Virus record (IMG/VR): IMGVR_UViG_3300044633_000086
Coordinates: 1 to 24,718 of that record
Origin: a virus
Direction: 5' to 3' (one strand)
Length of the DNA: 24,718 bases
In this document: positions 16,170 through 22,821 of the stretch, piece after piece
How the letters are laid out: each line of letters opens with the position of its first letter
Position numbering within the stretch: the first letter of the stretch is position 1
Notes under the pieces: generated by a model
Database searches by the model: none
Told to the model about the DNA's origin: nothing
What the model saw: the letters and a program-made list of their open reading frames with translations, nothing else
Translations under genes and position numbers: made by a program

Positions 16170-17156
16170 ATGGCTGCTCCAAGACCAAAGAAGAAGACTA
16201 TCATTAAAAAGAAAGCCCCTGCTAAGAAGGTTCCAATTAAAAAGACTGATGTTAAGTCTCCAGAGGAAACTAGAAAATCTATCAGCCGTAAGCAGGTTGG
16301 GACATCTCGTCCTGCAAGAGGTCTTCCACCGGAAGGTGCAAAGGCTAGAGCTTTAACTGGTATGAAGCAACAGGGTCGTTCTCTTACAGTCTCACAGCCT
16401 GAAAAAGTACGGATGAATTTCATGGATAAATTATTGAGGGAGGGGACACCCAATCGTGCCACAACCCCAAGGGTTATCAATCAGGGTTATACTCCCGGTT
16501 CAGCTTCTCGCGCTGTAGTTCCATTTACCGCTACATCTGCTACGCCTACACCTTCGGCTGGATCAAAAACTTTAGCTTTTCTAAAGGGTGTAGGTTCAAG
16601 AGCTGCTGGTGCTGCTGGTGCTATTGTAGATCCATCTTTTATGAGTAACGAGTATGGTGGTGCTGCTGGTCCGGGGTCCACTGTACCGGGACAGGCTCAA
16701 AAAGCAGTAGAGAAGAAGATGAAGAGGGAGATTAGGCAAGGACCAAAGCTTGCTGTAACTGGTGTTAAAGAAGGTACTACAAGACGGTTGGCTCCTACAG
16801 GTTCTAGAAAACCTGCTCCCGGTGCAAACTATAGTGGTCAGGAAAAGAAGAAGATACCAATGAAGCCAGCTCCCGGTGCAAACTATAGTGGTCAGTCTTC
16901 TACCTACTCTGGGTATGGTAATTTTAATCCATCTAAGATTAAGACTAATGCTACAAACACTGCCGCTACGTCTACTGCTGCTGCGGGTTCTAAGGGTGGG
17001 TCTAAGGCAGCTAAGGCTGGTGGTTCGGTTACTACCGTAAGTAAGGCTAAGGTTGGTAAGCAGACTAGATACCAGCGTAACGAGACTGCTATGGAACAGA
17101 AGAGATCATCGAACAGACCTAAGAAGTCTATCTTCAGCCTGTTCAGAAAGGGTTAA
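16170..17156 (+). CDS. 328-aa basic, low-complexity protein with an internal repeat
   Basis: The protein begins with a lysine-rich tail (PKKKTIIKKKAPAKKVPIKK) and continues as a Gly/Ala/Ser/Pro-rich, strongly basic and probably disordered chain; the only segment that looks folded is residues about 75-90 with RMNFMDKLLREG. PAPGANYSGQ occurs twice, near residues 216-243, encoded by exact 27-base repeats. The end is again basic (KKSIFSLFRKG). No enzyme or known family was recognised. It lies one base after the 58-aa gene and is followed by another basic protein. It could be a virion-packaged DNA-binding protein or an attachment tail; neither can be decided from the sequence. Confidence 0.7.
   Translation: MAAPRPKKKTIIKKKAPAKKVPIKKTDVKSPEETRKSISRKQVGTSRPARGLPPEGAKARALTGMKQQGRSLTVSQPEKVRMNFMDKLLREGTPNRATTPRVINQGYTPGSASRAVVPFTATSATPTPSAGSKTLAFLKGVGSRAAGAAGAIVDPSFMSNEYGGAAGPGSTVPGQAQKAVEKKMKREIRQGPKLAVTGVKEGTTRRLAPTGSRKPAPGANYSGQEKKKIPMKPAPGANYSGQSSTYSGYGNFNPSKIKTNATNTAATSTAAAGSKGGSKAAKAGGSVTTVSKAKVGKQTRYQRNETAMEQKRSSNRPKKSIFSLFRKG
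16815..16895 (+). repeat. 27-bp exact direct repeat (two copies) within a gene
   Basis: GCTCCCGGTGCAAACTATAG plus TGGTCAG occurs at 16815-16841 and 16869-16895, 54 bases apart start to start (18 codons), so the frame is kept. It encodes PAPGANYSGQ in both copies. Identity at the third codon positions points to recent duplication or recombination. Only two copies exist, and there is no spacer-repeat array. Confidence 0.9.
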
Positions 17157-17161
17157 ATAGA

Positions 17162-17737
17162 ATGGTTGTATTTAGTGGATTGAATACTGTCGAAGATATG
17201 CGTAATGCATCTCGTCAAGGTAAGGCCAAGAAGGCTAGCGATAAGATGGCTACTAGTACTAGTACCGCTGTTCCTGTAGCAGCCTCTACAAAAGATAAGC
17301 CTGTAACAGATACCTCTGGTACTGCTAAGGGTGGTAATCGCGGAATCAATATAAAGCAGACGCAGAAGCAGATGCAGTTTGGTGCCCAGATGGCTGGTAA
17401 GGGGAAGAGTACTGGCCTTGGAGTATTGGCTGGCTTCCTTGGTATGCCCTTTACAAAGAGAATGGGTGGTACAGTCATGACTGTTGATACCCGTAATCAA
17501 GAAGTAGTTCGCCCCGGTACTCCCCTTAAGGCAAATAAGAATGCTACGGTTGGTGGCTTCCCTATTAGTCCTACAACTGCTAAGAAGAAGCCTACGTCTG
17601 GGACAGGTATCGATGCCCCCGCTCCCGATACAGGGTGGAGACCGTCTGGTATTAACTCTGCCTTTGGTCTTCAGTCAGCAGAGATGGGCGTTCCTCTCCA
17701 AGAAACTGTTGGTGTTTCGTTGAGGAGGAAACGCTAA
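17162..17737 (+). CDS. 191-aa basic protein of unknown function, last gene of the late block
   Basis: Opens five bases after the preceding stop; the ribosome site is poor, so coupling is likely. Residues 1-70 are Ala/Ser/Thr/Lys-rich and probably disordered (GKAKKASDKM). The middle has IKQTQKQMQFGAQMAGKGKS, then a Gly/Leu stretch (LGVLAGFLGMPF) too short for a sure membrane helix. The end is basic (VSLRRKR). No family is recognised. It closes the plus-strand block; the convergent gene ends only six bases away, and the terminator for this strand lies about 180 bases further on, inside that gene. Confidence 0.7.
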   Translation: MVVFSGLNTVEDMRNASRQGKAKKASDKMATSTSTAVPVAASTKDKPVTDTSGTAKGGNRGINIKQTQKQMQFGAQMAGKGKSTGLGVLAGFLGMPFTKRMGGTVMTVDTRNQEVVRPGTPLKANKNATVGGFPISPTTAKKKPTSGTGIDAPAPDTGWRPSGINSAFGLQSAEMGVPLQETVGVSLRRKR

Positions 17738-17743
17738 CTTCGA

Positions 17744-18007
17744 TTAGAACTCGTACATATTAGCCATTAGTCTATTCTTGGCTAACTCAAGGTGTATATA
17801 AACTTCTTCAATAGAGATAGTATCTGACCAACTAATCTTGAAGTGGTCATCCTTCCAACCTATCATAATTAGATTGTCGTAGTTATTTATACCATCTTTA
17901 AGAAGAGTGTTAGGATTAACCCCCGGAGTCTCCTCTGGGGGTTTTTCTTTTGCTGTGACAAGCTTAACGATATTCTTTATCTTACTTACGTCAGTACCGT
18001 CATCCAT
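17744..18007 (-). CDS. 87-aa phage protein of unknown function
   Basis: Starts at ATG 18007, overlapping the nrdJ stop by one base (TAATG), and is the last gene of the minus-strand operon. The protein begins acidic, has a short KEKPPEETPGVNPNT linker, then a mixed segment with DNLIMIGWKDDHFKISWSD and a closing helix (EEVYIHLELAKNRLMANMY). It looks like a small folded domain, but I do not recognise the family. The linker codons are exactly those forming the terminator hairpin of the opposite strand, so this part of the protein is probably under nucleic-acid rather than protein constraint. Confidence 0.75.
   Translation of the reverse strand: MDDGTDVSKIKNIVKLVTAKEKPPEETPGVNPNTLLKDGINNYDNLIMIGWKDDHFKISWSDTISIEEVYIHLELAKNRLMANMYEF
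17918..17950 (+). terminator. Rho-independent terminator of the plus-strand late operon
   Basis: AACCCCC (17918-17924) pairs with GGGGGTT (17937-17943) and GGA/TCC can pair inside the loop; the stem is followed by TTTTTCTTT (17942-17950). This is a strong intrinsic terminator for rightward transcripts. Read leftward there is no U tract, so it should not stop the minus-strand operon. It lies within the coding sequence of the opposing 87-aa gene. Confidence 0.85.
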
Positions 18008-19932
18008 TAGGTGATATCCACAATTTCACAGACACCAGCAGTACAAGCAAGAGACTGACTAGCCTTAGTCGTGTCTTCCTTCTCGTAGTCTGAAAGCTTA
18101 GACCAGTCAATAGTGTCTGGCATCTGCTTCAGGAGGTTATGATACTCTTCCTCAGTGCAGTCTTCATACGGTGCTTGCTTATAGATGTGATCCGAATGAG
18201 GCAGGAAGGAAAGACCAGAGGCAATATTGAAGTTATCATACAACCAAGAGCCAACACTAATCCATTCGTCAGGTTTAACGGAGACAGTAATGCTAGGCTT
18301 ATGCTCACACCAAAACTCAGCGTAGATCTTCCAGAGATGGAGGTGAACGGTAGCTGAGATATCATGGCGAGTAATAGCAGTATCAGGAGCTTTTACAGGA
18401 AAGCTGAACACCGTAGTATTATCAGGCTTCATGATGTCAGGCTCATGTGGGATCTCCATGTCCTTCATGAACTGAGTAATAGGATCTTTATTATCTCCAC
18501 GAACACGACGAATGTAATAGGGATTGTGACGGGGATGGATACCAGAGGCAGAGTCAACAAGCTGAGAGACAGTACCAGAAGGCTTGACACAGGTAATAGC
18601 AGTAGAGACTGGGATACCCAGCTTATCAGCCCAGATCTTATTCGTCTCGATAGCAGCTTGCTTAAGTGCAGTCAATGCAGCGGGGAGATTACCAAGAGGG
18701 TTGATACCATTCAAGATATCATGGTCCATGATACCAGTAAGCGATACACCAAGGAGTCGCTCTTCCTCTGTGTTCTTAGCCCAGATCTTCCTGAGGTAGG
18801 GGAAGTGAGTATAGGTAGCTTGGACAGTACCAAGGATAGTAGCAAGCTTAACCTTACGCTCAAGCTCAACGAGGCTATCGTCTGTACGAACTACAACCTC
18901 AGTCAGGTTACAGAACTGGTAGGGACGGAGGATAATCTCTGAGCAAGGGTTAGTACCAAACTCATAATTGTGGTCACGCCTACCGTTCTTACTCGTATGA
19001 TTCTGTGCTGCAATACGGGAGAACATACCACGCTCACCAGTACCAGAGTCTACGAGGGAGGCCCACTCATGCAGGAAGGTACTCGCATCAGGCTTCTCAG
19101 TATAGGCTACAGAGTTATTAGCAAGGCTACGCTGGGGATTAGTCTCCCAGAACTGGCCTGTCTTAGCGTTACGCATACGGTCATCAGAGAGATTAGACAG
19201 AGAGATCATAGCAGAGCGACGAACACCACCGACTACGACAACCTCACCGATCTTGCACATGATGTCATGGCACTCAAGAGAGTTCAGCTTACGACCAGAA
19301 GCATTCTTAAAGATAGAGGTAACGAACCGGAAGAGCTGATCAAGAGGCTCAGGACCAGAGGCACGGCCACCAAAGACCTTGAGCCGAGAACCAGCAGGGC
19401 GAATCTTACTCATGTCCCACTTAGGGATCTCACCGGAATACAAAAGAGAGATAAGCTGACGAAGAGCCTTAGCCCAACCTTCCTTACTGTCTGAGACAGC
19501 GATGATAGTATTCGAGTCGAACATCTTCTCAGGTACTTCAGGAAGCTTAGAGACATACTGGCGCTCAACGCTGAATCCAACACCAGTACCACACATCAGG
19601 ATAAACATAGCCTCATCGAACGACTTCATGTCATCGACAGGGAGATAGGAACAGTTATAGGCACAGGTATTGTCACGATCAAGAGCCTTGCCAGCGGTCA
19701 TCATAGCCCGCATACTGGGCATGATCTCAAGGTTCAGGATAGCATTACGGATCTTGTCGTAGGTATCACGGTCTTCGTAACCAATCTTATTAGCTACGAC
19801 ATTCTCCATGAACCGATCAACAGTCTCTTCCCAAGACTCACGACGATTCTCACTGTCGATCCAACGGGCATACCGAGAGGTAGCAATAAAGGTCTGATAA
19901 TCAGTTGGAAGATTCTTCATTTGCGTAGTCAT
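18007..19932 (-). CDS. nrdJ: Class II adenosylcobalamin-dependent ribonucleotide reductase
   Basis: 641 aa; the Lactobacillus leichmannii enzyme has 739. It makes deoxyribonucleotides from ribonucleotides. The active-site triad motif NPCSE is at 328-332 (Asn328, Cys330, Glu332), with the redox partners as Cys94 (in CAYNCSYLP) and Cys341 (in QFCNLTEV). The C-terminal dithiol is CTAGVC (Cys630, Cys635), the CxxxxC arrangement of monomeric class II enzymes. Other family phrases are GTGVGFSVER, GEVVVVGGVRRSAMISLSN and CVKPSGTVSQLVDSASGIHPR. No activase or small subunit is nearby, as expected for class II. The start has AAGGA six bases upstream. Arginine codons sampled in the N-terminal part are CGN, unlike the tail genes. 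Cofactor B12 must come from the host or its uptake. Confidence 0.95.
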   Translation of the reverse strand: MTTQMKNLPTDYQTFIATSRYARWIDSENRRESWEETVDRFMENVVANKIGYEDRDTYDKIRNAILNLEIMPSMRAMMTAGKALDRDNTCAYNCSYLPVDDMKSFDEAMFILMCGTGVGFSVERQYVSKLPEVPEKMFDSNTIIAVSDSKEGWAKALRQLISLLYSGEIPKWDMSKIRPAGSRLKVFGGRASGPEPLDQLFRFVTSIFKNASGRKLNSLECHDIMCKIGEVVVVGGVRRSAMISLSNLSDDRMRNAKTGQFWETNPQRSLANNSVAYTEKPDASTFLHEWASLVDSGTGERGMFSRIAAQNHTSKNGRRDHNYEFGTNPCSEIILRPYQFCNLTEVVVRTDDSLVELERKVKLATILGTVQATYTHFPYLRKIWAKNTEEERLLGVSLTGIMDHDILNGINPLGNLPAALTALKQAAIETNKIWADKLGIPVSTAITCVKPSGTVSQLVDSASGIHPRHNPYYIRRVRGDNKDPITQFMKDMEIPHEPDIMKPDNTTVFSFPVKAPDTAITRHDISATVHLHLWKIYAEFWCEHKPSITVSVKPDEWISVGSWLYDNFNIASGLSFLPHSDHIYKQAPYEDCTEEEYHNLLKQMPDTIDWSKLSDYEKEDTTKASQSLACTAGVCEIVDIT

Positions 19933-20077
19933 CTATGTTCCTTACATTCAGCTTTTGACGTTTATAATCTTTATCAGATTCTTTTATTCGTTGTCTGTAC
20001 TGTCCTTCTTCTAGTTCCCTAGCAAAAAGATTGTGCTTAACTATTCTCTTCTGAAAACTTTTCTTTCTCCAACCCAT
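19901..20077 (-). CDS. 58-aa basic phage protein upstream of nrdJ
   Basis: The frame from ATG 20077 to TGA 19901-19903 is open and fills the gap between the 61-aa gene and nrdJ. It overlaps the former by 41 bases and nrdJ by 32. The protein starts MGWRKKSFQKR and has NLFARELEEGQYRQRIKESD followed by KDYKRQK, which matches a pattern I know from short basic phage proteins (N..A..L....YRQR......Y.R). Function is unknown. A weak purine stretch, AAAAGAGAT, precedes the ATG. Because the 104-base gap it spans would otherwise be the longest empty stretch in this operon, a real gene is likely. Confidence 0.7.
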   Translation of the reverse strand: MGWRKKSFQKRIVKHNLFARELEEGQYRQRIKESDKDYKRQKLNVRNIDDYANEESSN

Positions 20078-20222
20078 TGTCTATCTCTTTTAACTTGTCT
20101 AAGCGTTCTAGAATGATATCCTCAAACCTATCATAGAACTCTTCTGGGTCTAGGTCAAGGATTTCTACAAGTTCAAGAAGAGAGAACCTATCTAGAATAA
20201 GTTGTTTAAGTTCGAAACTCAT
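20037..20222 (-). CDS. 61-aa acidic helical phage protein
   Basis: The frame extends further upstream, but the sensible start is ATG 20222, giving 61 aa and a 17-base overlap with the metallophosphoesterase end. GGAAAGAATC upstream provides a purine-rich ribosome site. The protein is helical: FELKQLILDRFSLLELVEIL, then DLDPEEFYDRFEDII. The second part has the helix-turn-helix-like phrase 'SLLELVEILDL...E.L.DRFEDII' seen in small phage proteins. It is acidic overall, which argues against a simple DNA-binding protein. Family function is unknown; the full upstream extension would add 37 residues read in the wrong frame of the phosphoesterase and is rejected. Confidence 0.75.
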   Translation of the reverse strand: MSFELKQLILDRFSLLELVEILDLDPEEFYDRFEDIILERLDKLKEIDNGLEKEKFSEENS

Positions 20223-20961
20223 TCTTGATTCTTTCCATAGAGATAAACTCAAAGTCGTACTGCCCTGCATGGACATCACGCTTAATGATAACTCCCGGCC
20301 ACCACATCTTGTTAGCCTCTCCTGCGTACTCATGCTTCCTGTCGATGTAACAGCCTACGACAAGTCCCATAAGTCTTCGTCCATCAGGTCCAGTCCTCTC
20401 TGCGAAATCTCTAGTGTGAGTGTGGCCCTGCGTGCAGGATACGAACTGTTTGGTGAGTAGAGTGTATGCCTGATGTTCACCGCTTGTAGCTCTACCCATG
20501 ACCCCCGTTGGGAAATAGTGAGAGTAATAAACACCATCGACTTCAACAGGTTCCAGAAAAGGATAAGCTTCCCAACCAAAGTCCGTGTATTGTAGATCCT
20601 CAACGGAGATGGTTCCATCGAGGACAGCATCCTTCTGTATAGCTTTCTCAATCCGAGCATAATCATGGTTCCCTGTTGTCATGATGAAGCGAGGCATCTT
20701 CTTCTTAGCTTCTTTAATAGGCTTGAACATAAGTTCCTGTGCGGTACAGGAAGACTCGATGTCCTTCTTATACCTTCGTCCTTCGAAGCCCTTCGTACCC
20801 CTATCGTAGGAGCAGAGGGAAGGCATGTCAGCCCAGTCACCGATACAGATAACGGTATCAGGCTTGACACTAGCAATTAGCTTACCAAGGTAACTGAACC
20901 TAGACAAGTCCTCATCCGGTGCAGCATGAGGGTCAGGGATAATTAGGTGGGTCTTACTCAC
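20206..20961 (-). CDS. Calcineurin-type metallophosphoesterase
   Basis: 251 aa from a GTG start (20961) that overlaps the preceding stop by eight bases (GTGAGTAA). All core metal motifs are present in order: DPH (Asp10, His12), GDWAD (Gly41, Asp42), GNHD (97-100), His148 in YYSHYF, and GHTH (179-182). This is a complete binuclear metallophosphoesterase domain. Substrate is uncertain: such phage enzymes may act on DNA or RNA ends, cyclic phosphates or nucleotides. The domain lacks the larger C-terminal extension of SbcD/Mre11 nucleases. The operon context of nucleases, MazG and RNR suggests a role in nucleic-acid breakdown or repair. Confidence 0.9.
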   Translation of the reverse strand: MSKTHLIIPDPHAAPDEDLSRFSYLGKLIASVKPDTVICIGDWADMPSLCSYDRGTKGFEGRRYKKDIESSCTAQELMFKPIKEAKKKMPRFIMTTGNHDYARIEKAIQKDAVLDGTISVEDLQYTDFGWEAYPFLEPVEVDGVYYSHYFPTGVMGRATSGEHQAYTLLTKQFVSCTQGHTHTRDFAERTGPDGRRLMGLVVGCYIDRKHEYAGEANKMWWPGVIIKRDVHAGQYDFEFISMERIKNEFRT

Positions 20962-21136
20962 TATCTAGATCCTCTTCATCAATAAGACCAACTGCAATAC
21001 ACATATCAACTTCCATTTCCTCTAGGGCTTCAGCCCATTCGGTATCGTCTTCGTACATCTCACCGTCATCGTACTTTGTTTCGAGGTACACCTTAACGAG
21101 GGCCTTAAGTTCTTCGTACTCTTCTCTGATTGTCAT
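20954..21136 (-). CDS. 60-aa acidic protein of unknown function
   Basis: ATG 21136 has AGGAGAG six bases upstream, a strong ribosome site placed right after tRNA-Thr. The protein is short and very acidic: EEYEELKALVKVYLETKYDDGEM, then DDTEWAEALEEMEVD and ends in DEEDLDSE. A helix-rich acidic chain of this size might mimic DNA or inhibit a host nucleic-acid protein, as several phage acidic peptides do, but nothing beyond composition supports it. The stop overlaps the GTG of the phosphoesterase. Confidence 0.75.
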   Translation of the reverse strand: MTIREEYEELKALVKVYLETKYDDGEMYEDDTEWAEALEEMEVDMCIAVGLIDEEDLDSE

Positions 21137-21158
21137 GATACTCTCCTATTAGAATGAA

Positions 21159-21234
21159 TGGTGCTGGTAGTAGGACTCGAACCCACGACCTCCTGATTAC
21201 AAATCAGATGCTCTACCAACTGAGCTATACCAGC
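21159..21234 (-). tRNA. tRNA-Thr (UGU)
   Basis: Read on the minus strand, it folds as a complete cloverleaf of 76 bases including an encoded CCA. The acceptor is GCTGGTA/TACCAGC, the D-arm GCTC/GAGC, the anticodon arm TCTGA-TTTGTAA-TCAGG with anticodon TGT, a five-base variable loop, and the T-arm GTGGG-TTCGAGT-CCTAC. The discriminator is A. It reads ACA. It is separated from the upstream tRNA-Arg by one base, so both are cut from one transcript. Confidence 0.95.
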
Positions 21235-21235
21235 T

Positions 21236-21312
21236 TGGCCTACCCTGCACGATTCGAACGTGCGACCCACAGCTTAGAAGGCTGTTGCTCTATCCAACTG
21301 AGCTAAGGGTAG
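21236..21312 (-). tRNA. tRNA-Arg (UCU)
   Basis: A complete cloverleaf of 77 bases with CCA encoded. The acceptor is CTACCCT/AGGGTAG, the D-arm GCTC/GAGC, the anticodon arm ACAGC-CTTCTAA-GCTGT with anticodon TCT, and the T-arm GCACG-TTCGAAT-CGTGC; the discriminator is G. It reads AGA and, by wobble, AGG. These codons make up 12 of 15 arginines in tail tubular A but only one of 17 in the capsid gene. A C1-G72 first pair is uncommon. It lies 15 bases after the endonuclease VII stop within the operon. Confidence 0.95.
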
Positions 21313-21327
21313 TTAGCCTAACGGTAA

Positions 21328-21678
21328 TTAACTTGGTACCTTACCGTAGTTCTTCTCAGTGCTTAAGTACAAGTAAGTTCGCTCTGCCATACTTACGTCA
21401 TCCCTTAAGATTCGTCCGAGAAGCACATGGTTGCAGCGGTAGCATAACAATCCACGAATGGCTCCTGTCTCGTGATCATGATCGACTGCAAGGTTCCTTC
21501 TCGGCCTGATCTTGTCAGGATGTCTGAGACATATAGCACAAGTTCCTCCTTGGATTTGAAGAATCGTGTTGTATCCATCCTTTGTAAGGCCGAAGTCTTT
21601 ATAGATTCTACGCCATCTCTCTGGGCTATCATTGAGAGGTTTCTTTTTCTTCGTAGACTTTCGGCTCTTCTTCAACAT
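21328..21678 (-). CDS. Recombination endonuclease VII (HNH-type)
   Basis: 116 aa, against 157 aa for T4 gp49. After a lysine-rich N-terminus, a zinc site is formed by Cys47/Cys50 (GTCAICLR) and Cys79/Cys82 (LLCYRCN), with the catalytic stretch AVDHDHETG at 64-72 between them, the hallmark of the endonuclease VII family. It resolves branched DNA before packaging and may take the part of T7 endonuclease I here. The start at 21678 overlaps the exonuclease gene by 50 bases and lacks a good ribosome site, so coupling or a later TTG is possible; the active site is unaffected by that choice. The two tRNA genes follow downstream. Confidence 0.9.
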   Translation of the reverse strand: MLKKSRKSTKKKKPLNDSPERWRRIYKDFGLTKDGYNTILQIQGGTCAICLRHPDKIRPRRNLAVDHDHETGAIRGLLCYRCNHVLLGRILRDDVSMAERTYLYLSTEKNYGKVPS

Positions 21679-22468
21679 GAGTTAGCCATACTGGGCCAGT
21701 GCTGTAAATAAACTTCCTGAGTGGTACATCTGAATAACATTCTTTCTTAAAGGAACAATAGGAACAACCAGTAGGCAGTTTCATATTACCAGACTTACCC
21801 ATTGGCTCAGGCTGGAAGCAGCGGGTAGGTGGTGTATCCTGACTGACTACTTCTTTTACGTGAGCAATCCTAGCGTTGATGTCTACCCTATCGGTATCTT
21901 CTAGTGTCATAACAGCGATGTTACCATTCTGTTTATCGACAGCAACGTAGGCACCATCGTTAATCCCTGTACCCTGAAGGTAGCCAGACAACTGAGGTAT
22001 GTACGCAAAGGGATCATCATTACGAAGACTACCATCCTTAAACTTCTTAAAGGAATAAGGAGAGGTACTCTTTACATCGATTAGAACACCATCAAGTACA
22101 GCATCAATGTGACCAACAATACCATCAACAGTAACCTGTCGCTGCCTGTCTGACACAGTATGACCCGCAGCCTCAGAAAGGAATAGGACAACCTCTTCGA
22201 TAAGATCACCGTATAGGAACTTAAGGTATGTCGGTCCATTGAACTCTTCCTTTGGAATAGTACGATTGATTTCATACCACAGCATACGATCAGGCTTGCC
22301 AATGTTAGACATACGAAGTGTACGCTTCTCTTCTTTAGGCTTAAGTCTGTCTAGGATAAGGGAAGCAAGCCTGTTACCAAACTCGTTAGCCTTCTCTGTA
22401 AGATCTTCTGTAGTGCCCTCCTCAAGCAGACGGTATACATCTTCAACGAGAGTGTTAATAGAAGCCAT
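21629..22468 (-). CDS. PD-(D/E)XK exonuclease with a four-cysteine cluster
   Basis: 279 aa. The nuclease core is clear: RMSNIGKP (52-59), YGDLIEE (86-92, metal-ligand Glu), GHIDAVLDG (119-127, Asp122), IDVKS (130-134, Asp131 and Lys133) and QLSGY (159-163), the RecB/lambda-Exo/Cas4-type motif order. Four cysteines follow: Cys217, then Cys235-x2-Cys238-x5-Cys244, a spacing like the iron-sulfur cluster of AddB and Cas4 nucleases. This protein probably degrades host DNA or processes recombination ends, taking the place of T7 gene 6 exonuclease. It is followed by endonuclease VII, whose start lies inside its last 50 bases, and preceded by MazG. There are no other CRISPR genes, so a Cas4 label is not justified. 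Confidence 0.9.
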   Translation of the reverse strand: MASINTLVEDVYRLLEEGTTEDLTEKANEFGNRLASLILDRLKPKEEKRTLRMSNIGKPDRMLWYEINRTIPKEEFNGPTYLKFLYGDLIEEVVLFLSEAAGHTVSDRQRQVTVDGIVGHIDAVLDGVLIDVKSTSPYSFKKFKDGSLRNDDPFAYIPQLSGYLQGTGINDGAYVAVDKQNGNIAVMTLEDTDRVDINARIAHVKEVVSQDTPPTRCFQPEPMGKSGNMKLPTGCSYCSFKKECYSDVPLRKFIYSTGPVWLTHVEEEPKVYEEKETSQ

Positions 22469-22470
22469 GC

Positions 22471-22821
22471 TTACCGATTATCTCCATTGCCTTGGATCTT
22501 ACCCTCTGCTTTTCTCTTGCCCAACTTCTCTAGATTATGTCGGGCAATAGCATTCATAGGGAACCCATGATGACTAGCAAGACATGAGAGATACCAGAGT
22601 ACATCACCCAGTTCAGCAAAGATCTTCTCCTTGAAGAGGGGAGTATAGTCTCCAAAGAAACGATCATCTTCATCATTCCAGTACCGAGAATCATGACGAG
22701 CAGCCTTCTGCATAAGAGACATGACCTCTCCTACTTCAGCAGCAAGGCCATAGGTAAGATGCTCTTCGTTAGCGTAGATCAAAGTATCAAGGGCAGCAGT
22801 CTGGTAGTCATCGAGATCCAT
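22471..22821 (-). CDS. MazG-like nucleotide pyrophosphohydrolase
   Basis: 116 aa, an all-helical single-domain MazG. The metal-binding motif pair is EVGE (29-32) and ELGD (70-73), in the order E-x2-E...E-x2-D that binds magnesium. The phrase YGLAAEVGEVMSLMQKAARHDSRYW is typical of phage MazG proteins. The enzyme hydrolyses (d)NTPs to monophosphates and pyrophosphate; in phages it is thought to clean nucleotide pools or alter alarmone levels, but the substrate cannot be read from sequence. Its start overlaps the DUF3310 gene by 14 bases, and the exonuclease begins two bases after its stop. Confidence 0.9.
   Translation of the reverse strand: MDLDDYQTAALDTLIYANEEHLTYGLAAEVGEVMSLMQKAARHDSRYWNDEDDRFFGDYTPLFKEKIFAELGDVLWYLSCLASHHGFPMNAIARHNLEKLGKRKAEGKIQGNGDNR

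Noticed and set aside
16815-16895. CRISPR-like repeat
   Set aside because: Only two copies, in frame within a protein-coding gene and encoding a repeated peptide; no array or Cas genes.
18364-19494. Plus-strand frames of 192 and 174 codons inside nrdJ
   Set aside because: They lie wholly antisense to an unmistakable RNR gene and show no recognisable domain.
21159-21312. tRNA genes as a prophage attachment site
   Set aside because: Both tRNAs are complete, have encoded CCA and are embedded in a phage operon; no integrase or flanking host sequence is seen.
21629-22468. Cas4 annotation for the cysteine-containing exonuclease
   Set aside because: Cysteine placement differs from Cas4 and no CRISPR array or adaptation genes are present; a phage recombination or degradation exonuclease fits the context better.
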